Source of the DNA: Myxococcales bacterium
Lineage (GTDB): Bacteria; Myxococcota_A; Polyangia; Fen-1088
Assembly (NCBI GenBank): GCA_003142855.1
Contig: PLNW01000051.1
Span: forward strand, 1-34,295
Reading direction: 5' to 3'
Length of the DNA stretch: 34,295 nucleotides
Below the pieces are notes generated by a model. It saw only the letters and a list, made by a program, of their open reading frames with translations, was not told the origin of the DNA and did not search any database. The translations under genes were made by a program, and so were the position numbers. This document shows positions 25,463-33,333 of this stretch, piece after piece. Every line of letters begins with the position of its first letter. The stretch's first letter is position 1.

Positions 25463-26541
25463 CTGGTCTCGCCTCCCGGCAGTTCGGATTTCAACACGGC
25501 TCGCAGTTCCTGTCCAATCAGCTTCGAGTCCAACTTCTGCGCCAACTTGCGCAGGGCCTGTGCTTCGCCCCGAGCATCCGTTCCACTGGCATGCACGCGT
25601 TCCAGGCCCGAGCGGAAAACCTGGCGGCCAGACGCACATTCTTGGCCACGCACGTCGAGGACCAGACGACAGGTGGGACCCAGGCTGCCCAGTCGGCAGT
25701 CGGTATCGGCGCGCACGCCGATGAGGTAGGTGGCAGACGCAGCCGCGGGGCAGGCGGTGCCGAGGCGGACCTCGCTGCCCAGGGGCGCGAGCGCTTTGCG
25801 AAAGGCCTCGGTCACGTCAGACGCAATAGTTGCCATGTGCGCATCGGCCTGCACATCGAGCACGAAGCGAATCTGGGCTCGGACCTCTTCCGATGCCTTG
25901 ACCAGAACCAGCCAGCGCGAGGTCAGGTGCTGTTCCACATCGGCTGGACCACCGGCCAGAGCCCGAATCTGCACCAGCTTGGGCGCCGCCGCAGCCATCA
26001 CCGACGACAGACTAGCCAGCGCCGCCACGAAGGCGGGTCGGTCGCCCCGCGTGTGTGCGTCCGTCGCAGTCTTGTCCCAGGTATCAAACTGTTTCACCTC
26101 GACCTCGAGATCACGCTCCAGCGCTTCCACCGCCAGGTTTCGCCGCATGCACGCGACCACGTAGGTATCGCCGCCCTCGCTGGAAGGGCCACCCGATATC
26201 TCGATCAGTTCCGAGTGTGCGAAGTCCGCGCGCTCCAGCACGCGCGCAATTTCCCGATACTCCGCCGACTCTCCGCGAGTGCCGCCGACCAGTCGCGAGA
26301 AGGACTCGACCTCCACGTGAATACTGTTGCCCAGCTTGGTGAGGAGGTTTTTTTTCGCGCTCGCCACCGCGGCATCCCGTCCTTGCTTGGACTGACCCAC
26401 TGCCGACAGGTGAGTGCTGCGCGGGCATCCCGGCGGTGGGTTCCGATCCGGGTCAGTGAGATGCGCCGGCAGCGTGGCAGCGCATGCACAGGCGAGGGGA
26501 AGGAGCAAATGCCAACACCAATGGCGCGGGACGACAAACAT
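25459..26541 (-). CDS. LPP20-like exported lipoprotein
   Basis: 360 residues from ATG 26541. A hydrophobic signal (HLLLPLACACAA) with cysteines suggests a lipoprotein, although the lipobox is not perfect. The N-terminal half starts with GCPRSTHLSAVGQSKQGRDA and continues AAVASAKKNLLTKLGNSIHV, resembling the LPP20/FlgT-N type domain in which a repeated strand-helix unit follows an 'A-x-G' turn. The middle is helical (VKQFDTWDKTATDAHTRGD), and the C-terminal part contains a beta-rich segment with TCPAA- and RADTDCRLG-type turns. It overlaps the TlpA-like gene by 4 bp and is the first gene of a minus-strand run reaching to 22909. Role unknown; probably an envelope complex component. The family call is tentative. 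Confidence 0.65.
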   Translation of the reverse strand: MFVVPRHWCWHLLLPLACACAATLPAHLTDPDRNPPPGCPRSTHLSAVGQSKQGRDAAVASAKKNLLTKLGNSIHVEVESFSRLVGGTRGESAEYREIARVLERADFAHSELIEISGGPSSEGGDTYVVACMRRNLAVEALERDLEVEVKQFDTWDKTATDAHTRGDRPAFVAALASLSSVMAAAAPKLVQIRALAGGPADVEQHLTSRWLVLVKASEEVRAQIRFVLDVQADAHMATIASDVTEAFRKALAPLGSEVRLGTACPAAASATYLIGVRADTDCRLGSLGPTCRLVLDVRGQECASGRQVFRSGLERVHASGTDARGEAQALRKLAQKLDSKLIGQELRAVLKSELPGGETR

Positions 26542-26823
26542 CGGCGCAGTATATGGCAATTCTGAACCCGTGTGACACGACAGAATCCTTTGCTAGCCAA
26601 GAAAGCCGCGCCCGACATCGGGACGGGGGCGGCTCGCGACGGTCGAACCAGGCCGGTGGCCACCGGGATGTGATCGTGGATTTCAGAGGCGCGCTGCGGT
26701 ATGGTGGCCAATCCAGCGGCGTTTCCGTCTCAGCTCCACCGTGCCCGGACCTCTCGCCCCATCTGAGAAACCGGCTATTTTTTGTCAGGCACAGGCCCGG
26801 CAGGCCTGTATAGTCTCGCCCGC

Positions 26824-27741
26824 ATGACCATAGATTCCCCTTTTGTCAGGTTTGTTGCTGCCTTGGTCGTGGTGGCTGCGAGCGGGTGTGCAACGATCAT
26901 CAAGGGCACGGGGCGAGACGTCACCTTCACCAGCAATCCCAAAGGCGCCTCGGTCTATGTGAAGGGCAAGTTCGTGGGAAGGACGCCGGTTATTGCAAAG
27001 GTTGACCACGGACGGGACAAGGTGGTCGAGGCCCGGATGCCTGGCTACGCGCCGGCTCAGTCCATCCTGACCACGTCCTTCAGCGGACACTGCCTTTGGT
27101 TCTATCCGTTTGCGCTCGTTGATGCGCTCACCGGCTCCATGTTCACGGTCGACGAGAGCTCGCTTCACCTCGAGCTTGAACCTCTCAACCAGACCGCTCC
27201 GGGCATGGACCCGCGCTACGCCGTGTCCGGTGGCGACCCACGCTACGCACCAGCGACAATGAGCGGCCCGCCAGTGCCGGTACGGCAGTCAGCGGTTTCC
27301 GCGGCCGCCCAAAAAGGGAACAAGCGCATGGCGGTGTTGGAATTCGCGGGCAAGAACCTGGATCAGGACATCTTGATGACCTTCTCCGACACGGTTCGCG
27401 GTGGTGCGCTGCAGGGCATCGAGGGTCGTGGGGTTGTGGTGATGACCCGTGAGAACATGCAAGTGCTGTTGCGGGACATGGGAAAGCAGGACTGCGGCGA
27501 GGGCGACTGCGAAGTGGAGACCGCGCGCAACATCGGCGCAGACTACGTGATTTCTGGCAAGGTCGTGCGCATGGAACAGATCTACGTGGTCACACTGAAG
27601 CTGCACGAAACCCAAGGCGGCAGCTTGATCGGCACAGACACTGTGGAGGCATCAAGCCAGGTCGATCTGCTGCGTTCGCTGCACGAGCATGCGCGACAAG
27701 TGACGACCAACGCGTTCAACCCGCGCCAAGGGGCAAGGTAA
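26824..27741 (+). CDS. Lipoprotein with PEGA domain and TolB/CsgG-like C-terminal domain, paralogue 3
   Basis: 305 residues. The signal ends in VVVAASGC, then ATIIKGTGRDVTF. A PEGA-type repeat follows at about 38-70 (TSNPKGASVYVKGKFVGRTP), the short beta-sandwich used on many bacterial surface proteins. A hydrophobic segment (CLWFYPFALVDALTGSMF) comes next, as usual in this lipoprotein type, then a Pro/Ala-rich linker. Residues about 160-300 are the same TolB/CsgG-like domain as in paralogues 1 and 2 (NKRMAVLEFAGKNLDQDILM, VVVMTRENMQVLLRDMG, GADYVISGKVVRMEQIY) but more diverged. The gene is on the opposite strand, facing away from them. It lacks a visible ribosome site; TATAGT sits only 9 bp before ATG, so translation may be leaderless. 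Function unknown. Confidence 0.8.
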   Translation: MTIDSPFVRFVAALVVVAASGCATIIKGTGRDVTFTSNPKGASVYVKGKFVGRTPVIAKVDHGRDKVVEARMPGYAPAQSILTTSFSGHCLWFYPFALVDALTGSMFTVDESSLHLELEPLNQTAPGMDPRYAVSGGDPRYAPATMSGPPVPVRQSAVSAAAQKGNKRMAVLEFAGKNLDQDILMTFSDTVRGGALQGIEGRGVVVMTRENMQVLLRDMGKQDCGEGDCEVETARNIGADYVISGKVVRMEQIYVVTLKLHETQGGSLIGTDTVEASSQVDLLRSLHEHARQVTTNAFNPRQGAR

Positions 27742-27765
27742 GACTGGCTCGCCCGATAAGGGAAC

Positions 27766-28740
27766 CTATCCCACGCACACGCGGTTGCGGCCCTGGCGCT
27801 TGGCCTCATAGAGCGCCTGGTCAGCGCGCTTGAGCAGGGTCTGGGCCGTGTCGTCGGCCTGGATGGCCGCGGCGCCGACCGAGATGGTGACGCCAACGAG
27901 ATGACCGGGCAGGCGCAAATCGCTGGCTGCCACCATGGCGCGGAACTTCTCCGCCACCAGCACCATTTGCTCGGCGTCGACGTTCGAGATGATGGCGCCG
28001 AACTCCTCGCCACCCCAGCGCGCCACGATGTCGAAGCTGCGGCAGTTGGCGTGCAGGGTGCGCGCCACCAACTTCAGGATCGCGTCGCCGAGCAGGTGGC
28101 CGCATTCGTCGTTCACCTGCTTGAACAGGTCCACGTCCATCATCAGAACACCGAAAGGCCGGTGGTGCCGTTGCCACTCGGCTAGCCGGTGGCTGAGATG
28201 ATCGTTGAAGTGCCTCCGGTTGGGCAGGCGGGTCATCTCGTCGACCAACGCCAGCCGCTCCAGTTCTTTGATTCGCTCGGCCTGCTCGATGCGCGCAGTG
28301 CGATCGTTGAACACTTGCATCGCGCCCACCGCGCGCCCCTGCTTGTCCAGGATAGGGATGACCTTGACCCGCACCGGCACCCGGTGCCCGTTCTTGTGGT
28401 GCAGGAACAAGTCGGCCTGGTCGGACTTGCCGGTGGCCATCGCCTGCTCAAGCGGGCAGCTATCGGTGCACAGGACGCGGCCATTCACGTCGGCGTGGCA
28501 CAGGATGTTGTCCGGGCAGCCGCGGCCCACGACCTCGCTGCGGGCGAACCCGGTCAACTCCTCCGCAGCTTTGTTCCAGAACAACAGCCGGCGATCCCGG
28601 TCCACAAAGTAGACGCCGTCGTCCAAGCGATCGAGCAACTCGCGGTAGAAGCCGCGCCCCATGTCGCTGATGGCAGCCAGCACCGGCTCGCTGCTCGGCG
28701 GTGGTTTCTCCTGCTTCGCATGTGGCTTGTGGCTTGCCAT
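27766..28740 (-). CDS. PAS-GGDEF diguanylate cyclase
   Basis: 324 residues from ATG 28740. Residues about 30-150 are a PAS domain (RELLDRLDDGVYFVDRDRRL, FWNKAAEELTGF). It contains an unusual Cys-rich stretch at about 78-99 (CPDNILCHADVNG, then VLCTDSCPL). A short coiled coil (RTARIEQAERIKELERLA) leads to a GGDEF domain with an intact active site, RWGGEEF, and the inhibitory I-site RSFD five residues upstream. It should make c-di-GMP in the cytoplasm and be feedback-inhibited. No receiver domain or membrane helices, so the signal is probably sensed by PAS. Cys-bearing PAS domains of this kind are often redox or metal responsive, but that is inference. The gene ends 24 bp from the convergent paralogue 3. 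Confidence 0.9.
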   Translation of the reverse strand: MASHKPHAKQEKPPPSSEPVLAAISDMGRGFYRELLDRLDDGVYFVDRDRRLLFWNKAAEELTGFARSEVVGRGCPDNILCHADVNGRVLCTDSCPLEQAMATGKSDQADLFLHHKNGHRVPVRVKVIPILDKQGRAVGAMQVFNDRTARIEQAERIKELERLALVDEMTRLPNRRHFNDHLSHRLAEWQRHHRPFGVLMMDVDLFKQVNDECGHLLGDAILKLVARTLHANCRSFDIVARWGGEEFGAIISNVDAEQMVLVAEKFRAMVAASDLRLPGHLVGVTISVGAAAIQADDTAQTLLKRADQALYEAKRQGRNRVCVG

Positions 28741-28895
28741 GGCTGTTGCTTCTGGGCTTGCGGGTTCGCGACAAAGGATAGCAGGCCTAGCTCGTACAAG
28801 ACGACTTCGCGGAAGCTCGCCGTCTTCTCCAGGCCAGGTGCTATCCTTGAGGAGCGCGCCGTGATCCAGAAAACGCGCCTGACGAAGGATCTTGT

Positions 28896-30131
28896 ATGAA
28901 CAAAGCCAACACACCTCGGCTGGGAATCCTGGCATGCCTTGCGGGCGGGTTGATGGCTGCCCATTGTGGCGGAAAACCGCGGCCCGCTTCGCCCGCTGGG
29001 ACAGGCGGGGTGCAGGTCATGGGCGGTACGCAAGACACGGGCGGCTCGATCTCCACGGGCGGCGTGCAGGACACGGCTTCCACGGGCGGAGTGCAAGCTG
29101 TGGGCGGAACCGAGTCCACGGGCGGCGTGCAAGTTGCGGGCGGAGCGCCGTCCCCGGGTGGCGTGCAGGCTTCGGGCGGAGCGCTGTCCACGGCAGGCAC
29201 GGCGGGGGCATCCGTCGCAACCGGGACTCCCGATGCGGCGGCCGGGGGCGTGGGTGGGTCGAGGGATGCCGACTCTCCGCGCACCGAGGTGGCGGCGCCA
29301 GCCCAGTGTCCTGCGCCGCCGGCAGGCGCCCCAGCTGATGCGATCACAGCCCTCAATGCAGAGAACGCCGCGCGCGTGGGCATGGGAATTCCTTGCGCCT
29401 CATTGGTCCTGACCTTGTGCACGTCCGCGCAGAATCACTGTACCTACTACACGACCAATCAAGGCAGTGCGACTTGTGAGGCCGCCAGTTCACACAGTGA
29501 GATTGCGGGCTGCCCACAATTCACTGGCGCGGATCCCGGCGCCCGCATCAAAGCGGCCGGATACACCGGTATGGGCTGGGCCGAGTGCATGGCGTTCATG
29601 GATGATCCGGCAGGCGCAGTGAAGACCTTCATTGATTCGGTCTATCACCGCACGCCGGTGCTTTCGCCCTGGTACCGGGACATGGGCTACGGCGGCGGGA
29701 CTGGCTGCGATACCATTGATTTTGGGCCAGGAGCCACGACGGCCAAGACCGTGACGGCGTACTACCCCTACGACGGTCAGATCGACGTGCCGCTTTCCTT
29801 CAATGGAGCCACCGAAGGCCCAACTCCGCCTGTGCCTTCCACCGGCTGGCCGAGTGGCTATCCCATCACCCTCTTTGGTCAGGGGATCACCGTCAGTGCT
29901 CACCAGATCGTGGTGGATGGCACGACTACGCCGCTGGCTCACATTTGGCTCGACGGGGACAGTTCGCTCGGCTCAACGGCCAAAGTGCTCTACACCGAGG
30001 CACCGCTGAGCGCGAATACCCCATACCGTGTGACCATCGACGGAACCAGTTCGACGGGCAGCGTTCACTTCGACTGGAGCTTCACCACCGGGGCCGCGCC
30101 GACCAAGCCAGGCGGCGGCCGTCGAGGGTGA
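28896..30131 (+). CDS. CAP/SCP-like lipoprotein with TGGVQ repeats
   Basis: 411 residues. The signal ends GLMAAHC (Cys24), followed by a low-complexity tether (residues 33-105) built of imperfect STGGVQxxGG units. From about residue 145 a CAP/SCP fold appears: ALNAENAARVGMGIP, CTSAQNHCTYY (with the family His), then SVYHRTPVLSPWYRDMGYG, which resembles the second metal-site His region. The C-terminal half is a beta-sandwich-like domain ending in HFDWSFTTGAAPT, of a type that follows CAP domains in myxobacteria. CAP proteins are secreted and diverse in function. Its last codons (GRRG, stop) lie in the duplicated target site of element B2. Confidence 0.8.
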   Translation: MNKANTPRLGILACLAGGLMAAHCGGKPRPASPAGTGGVQVMGGTQDTGGSISTGGVQDTASTGGVQAVGGTESTGGVQVAGGAPSPGGVQASGGALSTAGTAGASVATGTPDAAAGGVGGSRDADSPRTEVAAPAQCPAPPAGAPADAITALNAENAARVGMGIPCASLVLTLCTSAQNHCTYYTTNQGSATCEAASSHSEIAGCPQFTGADPGARIKAAGYTGMGWAECMAFMDDPAGAVKTFIDSVYHRTPVLSPWYRDMGYGGGTGCDTIDFGPGATTAKTVTAYYPYDGQIDVPLSFNGATEGPTPPVPSTGWPSGYPITLFGQGITVSAHQIVVDGTTTPLAHIWLDGDSSLGSTAKVLYTEAPLSANTPYRVTIDGTSSTGSVHFDWSFTTGAAPTKPGGGRRG

Positions 30132-30133
30132 GC
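30121..30133. repeat. Target-site duplication of element B2, left copy
   Basis: GTCGAGGGTGAGC here recurs at 30409-30421. The left copy carries the stop codon of the CAP-domain gene. Sequence identity extends a few bases further on the left (GCC), so 13-17 bp is the possible size. Confidence 0.7.
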
Positions 30134-30408
30134 GGCATAGCCGTTAAGCGGATCAACGGCGGAATGAAATGGCCATTCGTGATTTGAGGACACGAGCCTT
30201 CGATGGGTCACCCCTCTCCCTTTCGGGAGAGGGGCCTGGGGGTGAGGGCGAAACTTCCTGTGAGCCAGACGCTGAAGTCACCAAATTGTGATGATTGCGC
30301 CCGCAGCACGATTCGACGTGCAAATGCGCTACCCTCACCCCAGCCCTCTCCCAGAGGGAGAGGGTGGTCTACCCCAGTTCTTCCGGCGCAATTCCGCCGC
30401 ATAATGCC
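30134..30408. mobile_element. MITE-like element, family B, copy 2
   Basis: A 275-bp non-coding insert bounded by GGCATAGCCGTTAAGCGG on the left and a shorter imperfect complement (CCGCCGCATAATGCC) on the right. It is flanked by a 13-bp direct repeat. The interior holds two hairpin-forming arm pairs (CCCCTCTCC/GGAGAGGGG and CCCTCTCCC/GGGAGAGGG) and matches B1 at 14635-14840 over its central and right parts. It sits exactly between the CAP gene and the cyanophycin-synthetase-like gene. No transposase for it is seen. Confidence 0.72.
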
Positions 30409-30421
30409 GTCGAGGGTGAGC
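30409..30421. repeat. Target-site duplication of element B2, right copy
   Basis: Second copy of the 13-bp repeat. It provides GAGGG as a ribosome site 7-8 nt before the ATG at 30424. Confidence 0.7.
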
Positions 30422-30423
30422 GA

Positions 30424-30735
30424 ATGGATTTGTTGACCGTGAAGGCCCTGCGTGGGCCGAATGTGTGGAGCAAGGTGTCCATGCTCGAGGCACGGATCAG
30501 CGTGGCGTCCTGGCAGCACCTGGGAGCTGGGGATGTCTTCGCGTTCCGGCAACGGCTCGCCGCCAGCCTGCCCGGCAGTTCGCTTGAGCGCGCCGTCCAT
30601 CATGTCGAAATCTCGCATGCCGAGCCCGGCACCGCGCTGGCAGAGGGGCTGAGGGACGTCGCACTGGCGCTGCAGACGCTGGTGAGCACACCCGTGAGTT
30701 CGGGTGGGATCGGTCCGATGTCAGCGTCCGGTTAG
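30424..30735 (+). CDS. Cyanophycin-synthetase N-domain-like protein, short
   Basis: 103 residues. The start (MDLLTVKALRGPNVWSKVSM) matches the N-terminal domain of cyanophycin synthetase CphA, where 'LRGPNxWS' is conserved. Further agreement is FRQRLAASLPGSSLERAVHH and LRDVALALQTLVSTPVSSGG, the helix that ends this domain. The ATP-grasp and Mur-ligase-like domains that do the chemistry are absent: the frame stops where the domain would continue. It is either a truncated gene or a free-standing copy of the domain. The usual stretch between the central and last helix is shorter than in CphA, which favours decay. The ribosome site is in the B2 duplication. Confidence 0.6.
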   Translation: MDLLTVKALRGPNVWSKVSMLEARISVASWQHLGAGDVFAFRQRLAASLPGSSLERAVHHVEISHAEPGTALAEGLRDVALALQTLVSTPVSSGGIGPMSASG

Positions 30736-30788
30736 TGTCCGCTCGACGAGGGACGCTGCAGATTTCTGCTGCGATCAGGTAGCTCGAC

Positions 30789-31334
30789 TCAAGGAGGGGT
30801 CGGCAAGCCACTCGGCCGATGCAGCAGCCTGAGCAGTGACAGCAGAAGCACCAGGAAAACCACAAGCGCGAGCAGGCTGATCACCGCCGCCACCCGGGCT
30901 TGGCGGCGTGCGTGCCCGGTCAGTTCCTTGCGGGCCAGAGCCGAGAGCGCGAGGGCCAGCGCGTAGGGATGGGGCAGCGGCCACAGGATGAAACCGAGAA
31001 CCGCCACCCGCAACGCACGCTGGGCCAGCCGTTCCGCTTGAGCAACGGCCTTGGGCTCAGCCGCGTTCTCGTCGTCATCGGCAGGCCCATCGGATGTGCG
31101 GTAGTCATCCAACATCGCCTGCGCTCGCTCACCATCGGCGGTGCGTACCTGCACCCGCATGCCACCGACGATGCCAGCCAGATACGACGCCTGCGACAAG
31201 AGGTTCTCGTCGGGGATGAAGCAGTCGATGCCGGCCGACTGCAGCAGTCCTTGCACCAGGCGCGCGGCTGCCAAATCAGGTGCCATGGTCAGGGTGACGA
31301 GGCCCTGGCCTTCACTGGGGTCATCAACCGACAT
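30789..31334 (-). CDS. DUF2007-like protein with C-terminal membrane helices
   Basis: 181 residues. Residues 10-80 (LVTLTMAPDLAAARLVQGLL, then GIDCFIPDENLLS and VQVRTADGERAQAML) match the DUF2007 'putative signal transducing' fold, which starts with strand-helix and an IPDEN-like turn. An acidic linker (about 80-95) follows. The C-terminal half has two hydrophobic helices (AVLGFILWPLPHPYALALAL and AAVISLLALVVFLVLLLSLL), so it is probably an inner-membrane protein with the DUF2007 part in the cytoplasm. Function unknown. It reads convergently toward the CphA-like gene and is divergent from bacterioferritin. Confidence 0.75.
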   Translation of the reverse strand: MSVDDPSEGQGLVTLTMAPDLAAARLVQGLLQSAGIDCFIPDENLLSQASYLAGIVGGMRVQVRTADGERAQAMLDDYRTSDGPADDDENAAEPKAVAQAERLAQRALRVAVLGFILWPLPHPYALALALSALARKELTGHARRQARVAAVISLLALVVFLVLLLSLLRLLHRPSGLPTPP

Positions 31335-31455
31335 CGGCCAAGCCTACCACGCAGGTGACGCGGGGGATTGCGACTCTGACTTGTTCTTGATTCTTGCCTG
31401 CTGAAATCCTGTTAGAACTCGGCAGGTACCCGCATCCAAGCCACAGGAGACCAAC

Positions 31456-31929
31456 ATGAAGGGCAACCAGAAACTGATCGACGTTCTCAACCAGTTGCTC
31501 GCCGACGAGCTCACCGCCATCAACCAGTACATGGTCCACTCAGAGCTTTGCTCCAACTGGGGCTATGAACGGCTGCACAAGGTGATCGAGAAGCGCGCCG
31601 TGGGCGAGATGAAGCACGCCGAGAAACTCATCGCGCGCATCGTGTTCTTGGAAGGGGCGCCCGTGGTGAGCAAGCTGAACCCGTTGCACATCGGGGCCGA
31701 CGTGCCCCAGATGATCGCGAACGACATTGCAGCCGAGCTCACCGCTATCCGCGGCTACAATGCGGCCATCCCGGTCGCCATGGAAGTGCAAGACGCGCCC
31801 ACGCGCGAGTTGTTGGAGTCGATCATCAAAGACGAAGACGACCACCTGGACCTGCTCGAGGCTCAGCGCGACCAAATGACACAAATGAGCGTGGGCGTCT
31901 TCCTGGGCCAGCAGATCGAAGAAGACTGA
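31456..31929 (+). CDS. bfr: Bacterioferritin
   Basis: 157 residues, full length. The di-iron ferroxidase residues are all in place: Glu18, Glu51, His54, Glu94, Glu127 and His130. Met52, the heme ligand at the dimer interface, is also present (GEMKHAEKL). It forms a 24-subunit cytoplasmic shell that oxidises and stores iron and consumes hydrogen peroxide or oxygen. CAGGAGA upstream is a good ribosome site. It is followed, 76 bp after its stop, by a divalent-metal transporter gene on the same strand, which suggests a local metal-homeostasis group. Confidence 0.95.
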   Translation: MKGNQKLIDVLNQLLADELTAINQYMVHSELCSNWGYERLHKVIEKRAVGEMKHAEKLIARIVFLEGAPVVSKLNPLHIGADVPQMIANDIAAELTAIRGYNAAIPVAMEVQDAPTRELLESIIKDEDDHLDLLEAQRDQMTQMSVGVFLGQQIEED

Positions 31930-31930
31930 C

Positions 31931-31945
31931 CGGGCCCCTGGCCCG
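31931..31945 (+). terminator. Weak hairpin after bfr
   Basis: CGGGCC-CCT-GGCCCG is a perfect 6-bp stem directly after the bfr stop codon. It lacks a T-run, so it is at most a partial or Rho-assisted stop and may be chance. Confidence 0.3.
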
Positions 31946-32005
31946 CGGTTTCGCAGTCGGCATCTCTGGGATGGAAAGGCCGATTGAGACAGGAACCAGG
32001 CCACC

Positions 32006-33328
32006 ATGGCTGCCTTGCTGAGCCCTTCCCAATCGTCACCAGCCACCGGGCCGCCGGGTGATCGCGCCACAGTGGCCGCGGCCATCGAGGTGCTGTCGGG
32101 CACCGGGAAGCGGCGCGGACTGGCGCGTCTGCTGCCGTTCCTGGGACCGGCCATCATCGCCTCGGTGGCGTACGTCGATCCGGGCAACTTCGCCACCGAC
32201 CTGCAAAGCGGCTCGCAACTCGGCTACACCCTGCTCTGGGTGGTGGTGACCAGCAACCTGATGGCAATGGTCATCCAGACGTTGTCGGCCAAGCTGGGCA
32301 TCGCCACCGGGCACAATCTCGCGGAACAGTGCCGGCTGAGTCTGCCGCGGGGACTGTGTCTCCTGCTGTGGGGGGTGATGGAGATCGTGGCCATGGCCAC
32401 TGATCTGGCGGAGTTTCTGGGCGCGGCCCTGGGGTTTCATCTCCTCTTCGGTCTGCCGCTGGGGATTGCCGGCCTACTCACCGCGGTGGTCACCTTCTTG
32501 CTTTTGAGCCTGGAGCGCTACGGATTCCGCCGCCTTGAACTGGTCATTGCGCTGCTGGTCGCATCCATCGCGGTTTCCTATCTGGCCGAGCTGCTTCTGG
32601 CCCGGCCCGACTGGAGGCAAGCGGCGTTTCACTCCGTGGTCCCGGCATTCGGCGGCAGAAAGGGCGTCGTGCTCGCTTCCGGCATCCTGGGCGCCACGGT
32701 CATGCCGCACGTGATCTTCTTGCACTCCGCGCTGACCCAGGGCCGCATCGTCGTGGCCGGACTCGAAGAGAAGAAGCGACTGCTGCGCTACCAGACGCTT
32801 GATGTGCTCCTGGCCCTGGGGCTGGCAGGCGCCATCAACGCCGCGATGTTGATCATGGCCGCGTGCACTTTCCACGCGCACGGTCTGGTCAACGTGGACG
32901 CGATCGAAAAGGCGCACCTGACGCTGCAACCGCTCTTGGGATCGGCCGCGGGCACGCTGTTCGCGATTGCGCTCTTGGCTGCGGGCCTGTCGAGTTCGGC
33001 CGTGGGCACCATGGCCGGCCAGGTCGTCATGCAAGGCTTCCTGGAATTGCGCATTCCGCTCTGGGTGCGGCGGGCGGCCACCATGGCGCCTGCGTTGCTG
33101 GTCATTGGACTGGGGGTCAACCCGACCCGGACGCTGGTGTTGAGCCAAGTCGTGCTGAGCCTTGCCCTGCCTTTCGCGGTCGTGCCGCTGGTCGTGTTCT
33201 CGAGCCGCAAGCGCTTGATGGGTCCGCTCGTCAACCGGCCCCCGACCACGGCCGTCGCGGCAGGGATCGCCATACTGATCGTCGCCGTGAACGTCTACCT
33301 GCTATGGGAAACCTTCTTCGGGAGCTGA
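32006..33328 (+). CDS. mntH: Nramp-family divalent metal transporter
   Basis: 440 residues with about 11 membrane helices. The Nramp metal site is clear: DPGN at 58-61 in helix 1 (SVAYVDPGNFATDLQ), and ATVMPHVIFLHSAL in helix 6, with the Met that selects for Mn/Fe. GHNLAEQCR follows helix 3 as in the family. It imports Mn2+ or Fe2+ with protons across the inner membrane. It has a 35-40 residue N-terminal extension. Five bases separate its stop from the UspA gene, so both are surely co-transcribed. Whether Mn or Fe is preferred cannot be read from sequence. Confidence 0.92.
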   Translation: MAALLSPSQSSPATGPPGDRATVAAAIEVLSGTGKRRGLARLLPFLGPAIIASVAYVDPGNFATDLQSGSQLGYTLLWVVVTSNLMAMVIQTLSAKLGIATGHNLAEQCRLSLPRGLCLLLWGVMEIVAMATDLAEFLGAALGFHLLFGLPLGIAGLLTAVVTFLLLSLERYGFRRLELVIALLVASIAVSYLAELLLARPDWRQAAFHSVVPAFGGRKGVVLASGILGATVMPHVIFLHSALTQGRIVVAGLEEKKRLLRYQTLDVLLALGLAGAINAAMLIMAACTFHAHGLVNVDAIEKAHLTLQPLLGSAAGTLFAIALLAAGLSSSAVGTMAGQVVMQGFLELRIPLWVRRAATMAPALLVIGLGVNPTRTLVLSQVVLSLALPFAVVPLVVFSSRKRLMGPLVNRPPTTAVAAGIAILIVAVNVYLLWETFFGS

Positions 33329-33333
33329 CGGCC

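Noticed and set aside
26542..26823. Search for a small gene between the LPP20-like and PEGA-type genes
   Set aside because: Frames here have no ribosome site or recognisable protein; treated as divergent promoter space.
32863..33333. Upstream extension of the UspA frame inside the Nramp gene
   Set aside because: It is out of frame with the transporter and Arg/Gly-rich; the UspA fold starts exactly at ATG 33334.
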